Notes: generated by a model not told the origin, from the sequence alone. DNA of 64,000 bases from Psychrobium sp. MM17-31 (GCF_022347785.1 NZ_JAKRGA010000003.1:372001-436000); one strand, 5' to 3'; counted from the stretch's first letter, positions 21,201 to 29,903 are shown. Translations and numbers: made by a program.

Positions 21201-24200
21201 CATTACCACTTCCTGTGTCAATATCGCTAGTAAAGCCATTGCGAATATCGACAATGTCATTACCTGCACCAGTGTTAATAGTGCCATGAACATTACCTTG
21301 TGTCAGTGTTAATACGTCATCACCAGAACCAAGTAAAATATTTGCGTAAGCTTGGCCAGTAATAATCACTTCGTCATTGCCAGCGCCAGTTTCAACATCA
21401 CTCTTATAAGACGTTGAAGGTCCGATTTGCGCAAAGTTAAGCTCGTCGTTACCACTGCCCGTGGTAACATTTAGGCCCATTGCGGATCCCGTAATAGTTA
21501 AGGTGTTATTACCATCCCCTAAGTCCAGTTGGTCATCGCGGCTATTGGTATGTAACGTGCTACCAAGGGTAACGATGTCATCACCATCACCCGCTTTCAG
21601 ATAACGGGTATAACCGCTTACAGTTAATTCGTTATTACCATCACCTAAGTTAGCGCTAGTTAGATTGGTCGATACCGTGACTATATCGTCATACGCCGCT
21701 AGCATTAGCGCCATATCGGTACTTAAGTTATGGAACTTACGATTGCTAGAGCTAACTACACTAGCGCCTGATTTGAAGTTAATTCGTTCGAAATTAGAAA
21801 CGTAATTCTGAATATTTTGATAATTATTATTCCACTGATTACGAGTAATATTGAGGTCGAGCACATCATCGCCATCGCCGCCGTCGATATCTGCGGTGAT
21901 CTTGCCTTTAATGGTAACAATATCATCACCGCTGCCAGCATCAATCTCACCGGTAACACCGTTGCCAATGACAATCTCATCATCCCCCTGCCCAGCATCG
22001 ATAGTACCGATATTCTTGGCAAGCGTTAGCTCATCATCGCCTTCGCCTAAATTAATATGCTGATAGCTGTTGTTACTAATGGTAACGATATCGTTTTCTT
22101 TACCCGCGTTAATATCTGCTTGCGAGTGACCTTCAATGACTAACGTATCGTCCTCAGTACCGAGGTTTACTGCGTGAGTTTGATTACCAGTAATCGTAAT
22201 ATGATCGTTGCCCTCGCGGGTAGATAAGCCACCCTGTTCTACTTCTGATAATACAAGCGTATCATCGCCGTTTGAAAGCTGTGCGGCGTCGACAATAGGA
22301 AGCTCTAGCTCGTTACCATCGTTAAACTTAATTAGACTAAAATTAGTAACGGCTTGTTGGATGCCTTGATAATTTGCCTGCCATTGAGCGAGTGAAATAT
22401 TCAGGGTTAGCGTATTGTGTCCCGCACCGCCATCAATTTCACCTAATACATCACCATCAATAGTAACAACATCATTACCATCACCTGCGCTAATCTTGCC
22501 AGCAACATTGCCGCCGATGCTCAGACTGTCATCACCAGCCCCCGCATTAATATTATTAGCGTTACCCGTGATATTAACGATATCGCGATTAGCGCCTACG
22601 TTAATATCACTATTGGCATTGCCGGTAATAGTAATTGTATCGCGCTCACCACCAGCACTGATCTTGGCACTACTGTCACCACTGATATCTAGGGTGTTAT
22701 TGCCAGCGCCTAAAGTAACCTTGTGCTGTTGATCGCCTATGATATTAACTTTATCATTACCACCAAGCGTATTAAGTGCAGCGTTAGTATCGCCGTCAAT
22801 AATGACATCATCATCACCAGCGCTTAATACCGGCATAGAAGGCGTTACTTCGAAGTTTTCTATTTTGGTGCCGTCGTTGAAAATTAACGTTTCAAAGTTT
22901 TGAATAAATGATTGAATATCATCTAAATTCGCATCCCAATCGGCACGAGATAGAGCAAGTGTAATGCTGTCATCACCGCTTCCACCATCAACAATAGCGC
23001 TCACACTACCAGCAATGATAATGCTGTCATTACCTGAGCCGAGTGACACCTCGCCAGTACTGTCGCTTTCTATATCGACAGTATCGTTACCAGCGCCCAT
23101 ATCAATGGCATCGCTATTGCCCTTGATTGTCAGCAAATCATTACCACCATTGAGACGAATTACCGCTACCGCATTCCCTTCAATAGTCACTGTGTCGTTA
23201 TCATCTATTGCAGTTATAGTTGCATTGCTATCACCATCAATAGTTAATCTATTGTTACCTGAGCCAAGATTAATCGCACCGCTGTTATCATTTTTGATCT
23301 CAACATCATCATTACCGCCACCGCTATTTACCGTCTTCGAATTAGCGGTGTTTAACGTGATTTCATCGTTACCATCAGCTGTATTAATCCCCGTTAGTTT
23401 AGAGGCGACATGTGCTTGATTAAGATTTAACGACTCGCCATCGCTAAAATGAAGCTGCTCAAAATTTAGGACTAGATTTTGAATGTTGCCAACGTTGTTC
23501 AGCCATGCTTCTTTAGACATATTTAGAGTAATGGTGTCATTGCCTAAGCCGCCATCAATTTTATTGGTCACAGTACCTGTCATGACGACTTCATCGTCGG
23601 TGTCAGACAACAACATTCCTGCTGCGGCGATGCCTTCAATGCCCAACTCTGCCGAAGGTCCAGCGATTACATTCACGGTAAAGGTTTCTTTCGAGGTTGA
23701 GTTATCTGTACTTGTGGCAATAACGGTAACCGACAACGTTGGATCGACTCTGCCGTCTAACAGCGAGCTATCCTTAATCGAAATAACACCTGAGTTTTCA
23801 TCAATTTCAAAAATGCCAGCATCTTGATCTTTTTTACTCAACGAGTAAGTGACTTGGTCATTAGGATCAGCATCGAATGCTAATGCGGTAATTCCAACAG
23901 CCGAGCCGTTAGCCGCATGCTCTAATACCGCATTAGTTAGTGGACTAGCATCGAATACCTTGCCGACGTTATCACCAACGTTTTCAACGGTTAAGTTAAA
24001 TTGGCCGCTGCGACTGGCACCTTCATTGTCTACGGCAAGAATCGTAATGATATCTTGGCCAAAGTAATTGGTATCAGGCGTGTAAACAATATCGCCATTA
24101 CTCAGAATTTCGACTTGACCGTGAGTCGCACTAACATTTGATTTATTGATATCGATAGCGCCATCTATATCTGACAGGTTACCAACAACCGTCTGTATTG

Positions 24201-27200
24201 AGTCCTCAAGGACATTAGTTTCAATTTGGGTAATAACCGGTTTATCGTTAACACCTGTTAGATTGAAAGAGACATTGGCTTTATCAGAATCTTCACCGTC
24301 TGACACCGTATAGTTAAATTGGTAAGACTCTTTATCACCATTTACAAGAATGCCGTAAGCTTCAAACTTAATTTCTCCACCTTCAACCCAAGCTTCGCCG
24401 ACATTAACACCATTCTGTTTAATCACAATTGGCGTATTTCCGTTTATCTCATGATCATTGATATGCGTGATAGTTAATGGGTCGTTGTCTAAATCAATAT
24501 CATTGGCTAAGACATCGATGGTCAGAGTTTTATTTTCTTTAGTACCAGTGTCTGGCAGATGATCATCTTGAGCATCGGGAGCGTTATTTATATTGTTGAT
24601 AGTCAATTCTATCGTTTTAGGTACTTCTGCCCCTGCTTCATCGCGCGCAATAATGGTAACGGTATCTTGACCGTCATAATTGGCATTTGGCGTGTAAACA
24701 ATATCGCCATCGCTCTCGATAAACACCGTGCCATGAAGCGCCGAAATCTCACTATTAGCGATATCTAAATCACCGTCTATGTCATCAATATGGCCAATGA
24801 TAATTTCTTGTGAATTTTCATCTAGCTCAGTTGTGAGCACTTCGATAACAGGAAGGTCATTAGTACCAATCACGTAAAACGTGACTGTTGCACTATCTTG
24901 TGCTGGATTATTGTCATCGTCTAAGAAGCCATCAGTGATGGTGTAATCAAAGGTAAGCTTGAGACGCTCTCCCTCTTTAAGGCTATCCAAGGTTGAGTTA
25001 GGCTCAAACTTGATTTCACCATTGACTACCCTGAGTAGCCCAACGATATCGCCATCGGCGTTGCGAATAGGAACTCGTTTATCGCTATCGACGACATTTA
25101 CATCATTGATGTGGCTAATACGAAGTGTGTCACTCGCATCAGGATCGCTATCATTCGCTAATACATCAATAGTCAGTGCGTTGTCTTCATTGGTGGTAAT
25201 AACATCTTGAAAATCGTGGCCGCCAACCACGGTAAAGTTATCGATAAACGCTTTTTCGTTCTTGGCATTAGTCGCTGCTTTAAAAGATGCCGTTAGCTTG
25301 CCTTCAGAATCTAGTTTAACTGCAATGCCATTCGTATTTTTCCAAACGCCATTAGTGTGTTTATTATTAACTGTGACGTCATTAAAGTTCCCTATTATAC
25401 GATCACCATTGGCATCCCATTTATTTGTGCCGCGAGCCTTATAGGAGATAATAACCGTTTGTCCAGCGTGTTCTTCCCCAAAATCAAACACTTTAGTCGC
25501 TGTTTTTTGCTTGGCTATCTGCAAAGAATTATATAGCCTTCTTCCGCCTTTCCAGCCTTCCAAATTAGATTGAAAAGTATCTATATCGAGTCGCTGTCCT
25601 GAATTGCTAATACCGGGATCATTAACTGCAATAGGTGCGCTATTGGCATAACGTTGATGTGTTGTCTCTTGCTCACTGACAATTTGATTACCTGAGACGT
25701 CAATGCCAGTTGCTTGTACTTTAAATTGCGTATCGAGGATTAAATCATCGGTAGAAACATCTTCGATGGTCCACGTTAAGCCATCGCTATTTACACTTCC
25801 TTGATATTGCTGACCATTAATGGTTGCTGTTACTTGATCACCTGCTTCAAACTCACCTGTAACGCCACCTGTAATATCAGTTAACTGATTAACTTCCGTT
25901 TTATCGATAATATTGTTTGCCGTGATATTATCGATACTAACTGAACCAACTCCGTGACGGTCAATGGTTAAAGACATTGATGATTGCTCAATGTTATTAC
26001 CGTCATCGGCTTTGACGAAAACTTCGTGTGTTCCGTCGGCAATAGGGCCAATAAGAATATTGTACTGGCCATTACCAGCAATTTTTCCTTGGCCGACAAT
26101 GTTGCCATCGATAATGATTTCAATGTCAGCTCCCGGCTCACCTGTACCAGTGATTACCGGACGATTTTGAGAAGTAATATGATCAGAATTTGATTCACCA
26201 CTATCGCTATTGGGATGTAAATCGATAGTTGGGTCAACCATTTCATCTAAAACGACGGTCGCGCTATCAATCACAGGAGCCAGCGCACTGCCATCAGAAG
26301 CGCTAACTTCTAAATTTAGCGTTGTGATATCACCTTGGTTGTCATTAAGCGCGTCAAACCCAGCTTGAGTCAGGGTTACAACGCCGGTGCTAGAATTTAT
26401 CTCGACATACCCTTGCTCATTGCCAGAAACAATGGCGTAAGTAATATCATCACCTTCAGGATCTTGCGCCGTGAACCGTGCAACCACATCACCAACACTG
26501 GCAGTCATCTCGATTGCTAAACCGCCCTGAGATGATGTAAAAATTGGCGCCTCATTTACATCTTCTACATTCACTCTGAAGGTATGAGTAGATGTAGAAC
26601 GATCAAAAGACTCAGCGATAACGCCTATGTCAAAGAATGCATTGCTTTCATAATCGATATCTCCGACTACCGTAATGACACCGCTAGTAGCATCAATGGC
26701 GAAGATACCAGCGCTTTGTGCTTCATTATCAAGACGGTAGGTAACAGTATCACCATCTTGATCTGTTGCGCTTACTTGAATACCTACTTGAGTATCAACA
26801 GGGCTATTCTCTGCGACGCGATTAAGTGCTGGGTTAATATCGGTTATCGCACTAACATCGTTATCGGTATCACCGCGAGTTCCCAATCCCCCGGCACCGT
26901 TTTCATTATCACCGACGTTAATGGTGAAAGTATTGGTTGCCGAGCTGCCATCGGATGATGTTGCTATAACGGTTACATCATGTGATTGTGCTGTCTCATA
27001 GTTAAGATCACCTATTAATGTGATAACTCCGCTAGTCGCGTCGATTGCAAATAAGCCAGCAGCTAGGTCTGTAGCGCTCAAAGAGTAAGACACTGTATCC
27101 TCTGCATCCTCTTCGGCAAACGCTTGAATACCAACAGCAGTTCCAGCTAGCGCATTTTCCGACACTAAATTTTGGCGAGCAAATTCCGTAGAATCATCAA

Positions 27201-29544
27201 TGTCGATCGGTGTGGCTACAGCATTTCCGACAACATTAATCTCAAAGGTTGCACTGCTCGATGAGCCGTCAGTACTAGTCGCTATAACCTGCGCTTGATA
27301 AACATCACCTTTCGAGCCTAATTGAGCCACGTTATCTAAAAAGATTTCCCCTGTATCTGAATCAATTTTTAAAAGGCCATTTAACGTATCAACTAGGCGA
27401 TAAGTAACGTCATCACCATCTTGATCCATAGCATTCGCCGTAACTCCGGTGTAGCTGTTCGTTTGAGCATTTTGGGCCACTTGATTTACGCTAGTATCAA
27501 CGTCTTGAACAGGCTCGATAGTATGCTCGGTTGGATGCTTGATGATGGTATCTGACACACTCCCTAGGTTACGCGCCTGATCTCGTACTTCCATGACGAC
27601 GGTTAGTTCGCCGTCGTTCAAACTAGAGACATCGATATTATTAGCTTCTAACGCACCAGCAACTAGAGAAAAGTCAGTACTTGGGATAATTATTTCATTG
27701 GTGCCATCAGTGATACGGATAGACACAATGGTGCCATTAGTCTCAACACTGCCCACTAATGAAATACTGTCAGCTTCGCCGTCGTTAATGTATTCATCGT
27801 CTTGAACAAAGCGAATTGCATTGCCCTGTGGATCTGGCGAGCCATTTTCACCGCCTGTTGCGCCAGGGGCAGTAGTATCGATATTAACGACAAACGGCTC
27901 ACTACGCTCACCTCTATTGCCAGCTTTATCGGTTTGAATAGTTGTAAACTGATGAGCACCTTCGGCTAAAGGTGTGGTGATTTGATACTGCCATTTACCG
28001 TCATCGTCTGCTGTCACTGTCGTAATAAGGTTATTGTCACCGTCATATAACTCAACTGTTGCCCCAGCTTCGGCATCAACACCATTAATTAGCGGTAATG
28101 TGTCATTAGAATAATCGCCATCTTCTACGATGACATCACTTGGGCTGGCATCATCGATAATATTGAAACGCGCCGCTAACGGCGCGGTAATATCATAAGT
28201 AAAAACGATGTCGCCGCTGGCAACGCTTTGATTGCCCACATTATCCACCACAGTTGCGCGCAAACTGTATTGACCGTCAGCTGTCGAAGCAGTTAATAAA
28301 GAGTCAAACAAATCAACGCGCATGATGCCATCGTCAATATCATGCTGGGTTATTTGATACTGGGCGAAAATTGGAATGCCATTAGCCCCTTCAATGTATA
28401 CGCGGAGTTTATCTCCAGCAACGCTACCTAGTGGGATCGTTGCGGTGAAAGGAATAGCATCTCCTTCGTCAATACTTAGCATATCGGCGCGGTTAATATA
28501 GGTATCGCCACTCGCTGGCGCTATTTCGATTAAATCAATTGATGGTGCTAAATCTTCGCCATTAGCTCCCTTTCCTTCCCCTGGCGCTTCTAAATCGACA
28601 TAGAATGTAAAAACATCACTTGGCGGACTTACTGTGCCAGTAGTATTAACTACCCTCGCAGAAATTGTATACGTTTGCTCATGTAATAAATCTTCACTTG
28701 GAACTTTAACCTCAACAGTATCTCCCGGTACTTCACCTGGTTGTACTTTATACTCAGCACTCTCGACGAGGTTGCCATCTTGATCTCTAAGGCTGATGTA
28801 AACGGTGCCGCCGACGGCAGTGATTTGAGGTAGCACAACCTGAATATCTAAACCATTTGACCATTCCGTTTTGTTGACGCCGCCGTCATCGGCTTCTGGT
28901 ACTAAAATAATTGGGAGTTCAGGAATAGCAGAAGACGGAGTCAGCGAAATAACATTTGAAGGTGATGAAGTATCTTCAGCGAGCGCTGCACTAATCGTTA
29001 CTTGAGAAGTTATGTCTACGAGCGTACTAGGAACTACAACTTGCAGTTGATTATCAGCAATTGCAGCTGAATTCGCAGGTATCAATAGCTCGCTTGTCTG
29101 AGCATCGTTAGTTAATCGCAAAGAAATCACATCGTCAACGGATAGCGGCTCGCTGCTTGCTAACGTTAACAAAACATCTTGGCTTTCTAACTGCGCGTCG
29201 ATAATTGATAAAGATTGCTCCTGAGCAGATCCTTCGCTTGCTTGCTCACGAAAACGCTCCAGATACTCAGCGATCTCGTTATTTGTTGGCTCAATGTCAC
29301 CGATGGCAGATATCGACATAGTCTTACTATCAAGTTCAAGAACAGATAATACTGCATTGTCGATTTGAGAGACCTTGCGAACACTACCATCAGACATTAA
29401 CAAGGTGACAGATCCCTGCTCTGCAAGTTGTATATGTTCATCTTGCGCGATCTCAGTACCAATGGCTAAGGAAGTTAAGTTGTTCTGGGCTGGATTTTCA
29501 ATATCAATAACGAGGGCAGCAAGCGAGGTTTGATAGCTGTTCAT
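15235..29544 (-). CDS. Giant RTX/cadherin-type secreted adhesin (LapA-like, type I secretion)
   Basis: One uninterrupted frame of 4769 residues. The N-terminus (about 1-60) has SLAIGTEIAQDEHI...GSVTLLMSDGS, like retention modules of LapA-type adhesins. About 200-670 are Ig-like repeats; about 670-1100 are cadherin-like repeats with the recurring AIDATSGVIT signature; 1317-1447 is a jelly-roll-like insert; and 1450-1960 holds VLAND-type tandem-95/VCBS repeats. About 1975-4145 is an acidic Asp/Gly/Asn RTX-like beta-roll. Then come a cadherin repeat, a VLAND repeat, an EF-hand-rich domain (4459-4592, LDLDGDGVETLGL and DVNNDGIINNASELIG) and a C-terminal type I secretion domain (4642-4745, DTIKDFNVDLDKLDLSELL). 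It should be exported by a TolC-type system and bind calcium. No exporter or LapG/LapD gene is adjacent. Confidence 0.9.
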   Translation of the reverse strand: MNSYQTSLAALVIDIENPAQNNLTSLAIGTEIAQDEHIQLAEQGSVTLLMSDGSVRKVSQIDNAVLSVLELDSKTMSISAIGDIEPTNNEIAEYLERFREQASEGSAQEQSLSIIDAQLESQDVLLTLASSEPLSVDDVISLRLTNDAQTSELLIPANSAAIADNQLQVVVPSTLVDITSQVTISAALAEDTSSPSNVISLTPSSAIPELPIILVPEADDGGVNKTEWSNGLDIQVVLPQITAVGGTVYISLRDQDGNLVESAEYKVQPGEVPGDTVEVKVPSEDLLHEQTYTISARVVNTTGTVSPPSDVFTFYVDLEAPGEGKGANGEDLAPSIDLIEIAPASGDTYINRADMLSIDEGDAIPFTATIPLGSVAGDKLRVYIEGANGIPIFAQYQITQHDIDDGIMRVDLFDSLLTASTADGQYSLRATVVDNVGNQSVASGDIVFTYDITAPLAARFNIIDDASPSDVIVEDGDYSNDTLPLINGVDAEAGATVELYDGDNNLITTVTADDDGKWQYQITTPLAEGAHQFTTIQTDKAGNRGERSEPFVVNIDTTAPGATGGENGSPDPQGNAIRFVQDDEYINDGEADSISLVGSVETNGTIVSIRITDGTNEIIIPSTDFSLVAGALEANNIDVSSLNDGELTVVMEVRDQARNLGSVSDTIIKHPTEHTIEPVQDVDTSVNQVAQNAQTNSYTGVTANAMDQDGDDVTYRLVDTLNGLLKIDSDTGEIFLDNVAQLGSKGDVYQAQVIATSTDGSSSSATFEINVVGNAVATPIDIDDSTEFARQNLVSENALAGTAVGIQAFAEEDAEDTVSYSLSATDLAAGLFAIDATSGVITLIGDLNYETAQSHDVTVIATSSDGSSATNTFTINVGDNENGAGGLGTRGDTDNDVSAITDINPALNRVAENSPVDTQVGIQVSATDQDGDTVTYRLDNEAQSAGIFAIDATSGVITVVGDIDYESNAFFDIGVIAESFDRSTSTHTFRVNVEDVNEAPIFTSSQGGLAIEMTASVGDVVARFTAQDPEGDDITYAIVSGNEQGYVEINSSTGVVTLTQAGFDALNDNQGDITTLNLEVSASDGSALAPVIDSATVVLDEMVDPTIDLHPNSDSGESNSDHITSQNRPVITGTGEPGADIEIIIDGNIVGQGKIAGNGQYNILIGPIADGTHEVFVKADDGNNIEQSSMSLTIDRHGVGSVSIDNITANNIIDKTEVNQLTDITGGVTGEFEAGDQVTATINGQQYQGSVNSDGLTWTIEDVSTDDLILDTQFKVQATGIDVSGNQIVSEQETTHQRYANSAPIAVNDPGISNSGQRLDIDTFQSNLEGWKGGRRLYNSLQIAKQKTATKVFDFGEEHAGQTVIISYKARGTNKWDANGDRIIGNFNDVTVNNKHTNGVWKNTNGIAVKLDSEGKLTASFKAATNAKNEKAFIDNFTVVGGHDFQDVITTNEDNALTIDVLANDSDPDASDTLRISHINDVNVVDSDKRVPIRNADGDIVGLLRVVNGEIKFEPNSTLDSLKEGERLKLTFDYTITDGFLDDDNNPAQDSATVTFYVIGTNDLPVIEVLTTELDENSQEIIIGHIDDIDGDLDIANSEISALHGTVFIESDGDIVYTPNANYDGQDTVTIIARDEAGAEVPKTIELTINNINNAPDAQDDHLPDTGTKENKTLTIDVLANDIDLDNDPLTITHINDHEINGNTPIVIKQNGVNVGEAWVEGGEIKFEAYGILVNGDKESYQFNYTVSDGEDSDKANVSFNLTGVNDKPVITQIETNVLEDSIQTVVGNLSDIDGAIDINKSNVSATHGQVEILSNGDIVYTPDTNYFGQDIITILAVDNEGASRSGQFNLTVENVGDNVGKVFDASPLTNAVLEHAANGSAVGITALAFDADPNDQVTYSLSKKDQDAGIFEIDENSGVISIKDSSLLDGRVDPTLSVTVIATSTDNSTSKETFTVNVIAGPSAELGIEGIAAAGMLLSDTDDEVVMTGTVTNKIDGGLGNDTITLNMSKEAWLNNVGNIQNLVLNFEQLHFSDGESLNLNQAHVASKLTGINTADGNDEITLNTANSKTVNSGGGNDDVEIKNDNSGAINLGSGNNRLTIDGDSNATITAIDDNDTVTIEGNAVAVIRLNGGNDLLTIKGNSDAIDMGAGNDTVDIESDSTGEVSLGSGNDSIIIAGSVSAIVDGGSGDDSITLALSRADWDANLDDIQSFIQNFETLIFNDGTKIENFEVTPSMPVLSAGDDDVIIDGDTNAALNTLGGNDKVNIIGDQQHKVTLGAGNNTLDISGDSSAKISAGGERDTITITGNANSDINVGANRDIVNITGNANNINAGAGDDSLSIGGNVAGKISAGDGNDVVTIDGDVLGEIDGGAGHNTLTLNISLAQWQANYQGIQQAVTNFSLIKFNDGNELELPIVDAAQLSNGDDTLVLSEVEQGGLSTREGNDHITITGNQTHAVNLGTEDDTLVIEGHSQADINAGKENDIVTISNNSYQHINLGEGDDELTLAKNIGTIDAGQGDDEIVIGNGVTGEIDAGSGDDIVTIKGKITADIDGGDGDDVLDLNITRNQWNNNYQNIQNYVSNFERINFKSGASVVSSSNRKFHNLSTDMALMLAAYDDIVTVSTNLTSANLGDGNNELTVSGYTRYLKAGDGDDIVTLGSTLHTNSRDDQLDLGDGNNTLTITGSAMGLNVTTGSGNDELNFAQIGPSTSYKSDVETGAGNDEVIITGQAYANILLGSGDDVLTLTQGNVHGTINTGAGNDIVDIRNGFTSDIDTGSGNDRVTVGNYTGAVALGSGNNNLDVTNAVNGALSAGDGQDIVNIGSAGSTINLGHGDNELTVSGGVAGNIKVGDGDDEVNIGSAAAQVNLGDGRNELNATAQVESISSGAGDDSINVAGHVTTAHLGDGDNVFTVGGYTRYVSMGEGDDVVTLGSTLHTNSRDDQLDLGDGNNQLTITGAAMGLNVTSGSGNDVFSFAQLGPSTSYMTDVETGSGQDIVTVSGIAYANFDLGDGDDTLDITNSYVTGTIDTGAGSDTVTVKQYTQQVDLGSGDNTLTVEGAVNGSITALDGKDIITVASAGTVDLGAGDNELTVSGGLSGNLTLGDNDDTVDIGASAQAINLGHGDNELELENTATSVHAGDGDDTVTIGGAMSNIHLGDGDNRLSIGGYSRYLSVGDGDDVITLGSTLHTNSRDDQLDLGDGNNRLTVTGAAMGLNVNSGSGQDILNFAQIGPSTSYMSDVSVGAGDDQIKVTGLAYANFDLGDGDDKLNVTTGNVTGTIDAGAGDDVIKVTQGYSADINAGSGDDKVTVGNYAATVDLGAGNNTLTVTNAINGRLTAADGNDVVNIGSSSSSIDLGDGVNELTVDAGISGNLTLGDGNDTAVIGAAINNVDLGDGENAFSAGGVVASIISGSGKDDVTIGGHATTVHLGDGDNVLDVGGYTRYLSTGDGHDRVTLDSTLHTNSRDDQLDLGDGNNFLTITGSAMGLNINTGDGTDTLDLFRVGPSMSYMTDVTTGASKDTITVRDEAYANFDLGEGNDTLRVTNKNVYGAIDSGSGNDVVEITHGFAANVSTGDGNDEVTIGQYAATISLGDGNNTLDVEGAVNGALSAGSGKDIIEIGSASSSIDLGDGNNELIVDAHVNGRLDVGDGDDTITIGAGATDVTLGDGINRFTAGANVTSVNAGEDRDIVDVGGHLTTVHLGDGDNELTVDDYTRYLSTGSGDDVVTLGSTLHTNSRDDQLDLGDGDNTLTITGSAMGLNVNTGSGTDVLNFAQIGPSTSYMSDVTTGAGRDTVTVTGVAYANFDLGEGDDTLKVTTSNVHGTIDTGAGHDTIEIDNGFAAAINTGAGNDDVSVANYAASVDLGDGRNTLNVTNSVNGNINAGDSKDVVTVGSVTGSISLGDGANEFTTTAGVAGQMTFGKDNDTVTIGTTATSVDLGDGNNHFSAGSSVSTVVNAGDGDDVIDITGYATSVHLGDGDNTLDVGGYTRYVSMGDGDDVVTLESTLHTNSRDDQLDLGNGDNTLTITGNAMGLNITSGSGDDTFSLQQVGPSSSYLTDVEVGAGDDFVTVAKASYANFDLGSGRDYLKLEAGLTGTADGGDGHDAVRLNQTLAQWEAASQSVRDQYTNFEQLAFNDITIITNALAEDVANGAEVGIQADLNDLEGDITYSIVDKNGKKLTNGPFEIDPNTGLVTVRDATQIDFENQQFMDVIVQRKVDGGGKSNEIFRVEIADANDPVIAENDLIATDTGGPGIDFNHVFTFDQRRLLANDVDQDGDPLQVVAVNSLTKGDVVLNNDGTITFTPGNKFKGTATFEYTVSDGNSTDTAVVTVKYQEDKTAEGVIVDENALNVSGAANVQVAVTMPTIELVDDDGSESLIAVMSGIKDGFVLRDTSDASHVFTASSGNNSVDISDWNLSTLTIQANANETSEHQMTLSLSTRESNGGAISSITTVTFTVGMTRCPIILDLDGDGVETLGLEHGVSFDIDNDGTQETTGWVGKDDGLLVRDVNNDGIINNASELIGQDTVKSNGQRAVDGYDALRDLDTNNDGVFNAQDDAWSQMQVWQDRNSDGISQQDEMLTLAQAGVNEIALQSESTSIDDKGNIIGETGTYTDSDGNEQQMADVWFAYQEVEVNAEHHNETGESDVYVFTEATGLLDTIKDFNVDLDKLDLSELLIDESVENLGQYLDFNFDEQGTTILISADGGEEVTSTIVLDGVDLSEVYGTVDTSTILNGLMGEDASGALLISQESTSSETPPTSLDDLDQDTIY
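17230..21690 (-). repeat. Six long-period repeats (about 272 codons each) inside the adhesin
   Basis: The peptide HTNSRDDQLDLG recurs six times, with anchors at 21531, 20715, 19959, 19143, 18327 and 17508. Intervals are 816, 756, 816, 816 and 819 bp, that is 272 codons with one unit 20 codons shorter. Each unit also carries one GPSxSY motif, an AYANFDLG motif and about a dozen turns of roughly 20 residues of the form LGxGxNxLxVxGxxxGxIxxGxGxD. The 20-codon deficit equals one such turn. The DNA copies differ at many third codon positions while the anchor peptide is unchanged. Confidence 0.9.
21765..23620 (-). repeat. RTX blocks of about 185 codons, each with a W...NFE module
   Basis: A non-RTX motif of the form LxxxxWxxNxxxIQxxVxNFExxxFxDG recurs with its Trp codon at 23513, 22936, 22381 and 21832 (intervals 577, 555 and 549 bp). 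A fifth copy lies at 17213, after the six 272-codon repeats. Between copies lie stacks of NDxVxIxGxxxxxIxxGxGND turns. The module seems to cap or link beta-roll blocks. Confidence 0.8.
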
Positions 29545-29851
29545 GGTACGGGTCCTTTACTCTATACATATCTGTTGACCCTCCCCAATACACTGAACGA
29601 CCACCTTGAAGAAAGAACAGAATTCTTAAATCCTCCGATCATTTTTAACAATAAAACTAAGTAGTTAGATTGATTCAAGATCTGGACGTCAGGATTTATC
29701 TTAAATTAACAGTGGCTTAACTTTACAAGCTAAGCCAATCTGGAGCAATAAAATGGCTATAAAACCAGCACTTATAACTAGTCAAAAATCCGAATCTAAT
29801 ACCAAATCTAATACTATTACTTACAATTAATCACATTTAGCTCAGACATAA
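29545..29851. other. Upstream region of the adhesin gene
   Basis: About 300 bp without a confident gene. It holds a 7-bp inverted repeat TGGCTTA/TAAGCCA (29713-29719 and 29731-29737) and a possible 25-codon ORF described separately. I see no clear sigma-70 promoter, and no riboswitch I can name. The region is AT-rich. Confidence 0.5.
29753..29830 (+). CDS. Possible 25-residue ORF
   Basis: ATG at 29753 is preceded by GGAG with seven bases between, and the frame runs 25 codons to TAA at 29828-29830. The product is polar (Ser, Thr, Asn and Lys rich) with no signal or TM segment. It lies between the divergent adhesin gene and the fdx terminator. The ribosome site is good but the peptide has low complexity, so this may be chance. 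Confidence 0.25.
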   Translation: MAIKPALITSQKSESNTKSNTITYN

Positions 29852-29880
29852 AAAAAGCAACGAGCTAGTCGTTGCTTTTT
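29852..29880. terminator. Terminator of the isc operon
   Basis: AAAAAGCAACGA (29852-29863) pairs perfectly with TCGTTGCTTTTT (29869-29880) around GCTAG. It sits 24 bp after the fdx stop codon on the minus strand and is bidirectional in form. No iscX gene intervenes. Confidence 0.9.
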
Positions 29881-29903
29881 CATAAAAATTTAGCTGTTAA
29901 AAA

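Noticed and set aside
17230-23620. Long antisense ORFs in the adhesin repeat region
   Set aside because: They arise from the biased codons of Asp/Gly/Asn-rich repeats read on the other strand; none has a ribosome site or a coherent protein pattern.
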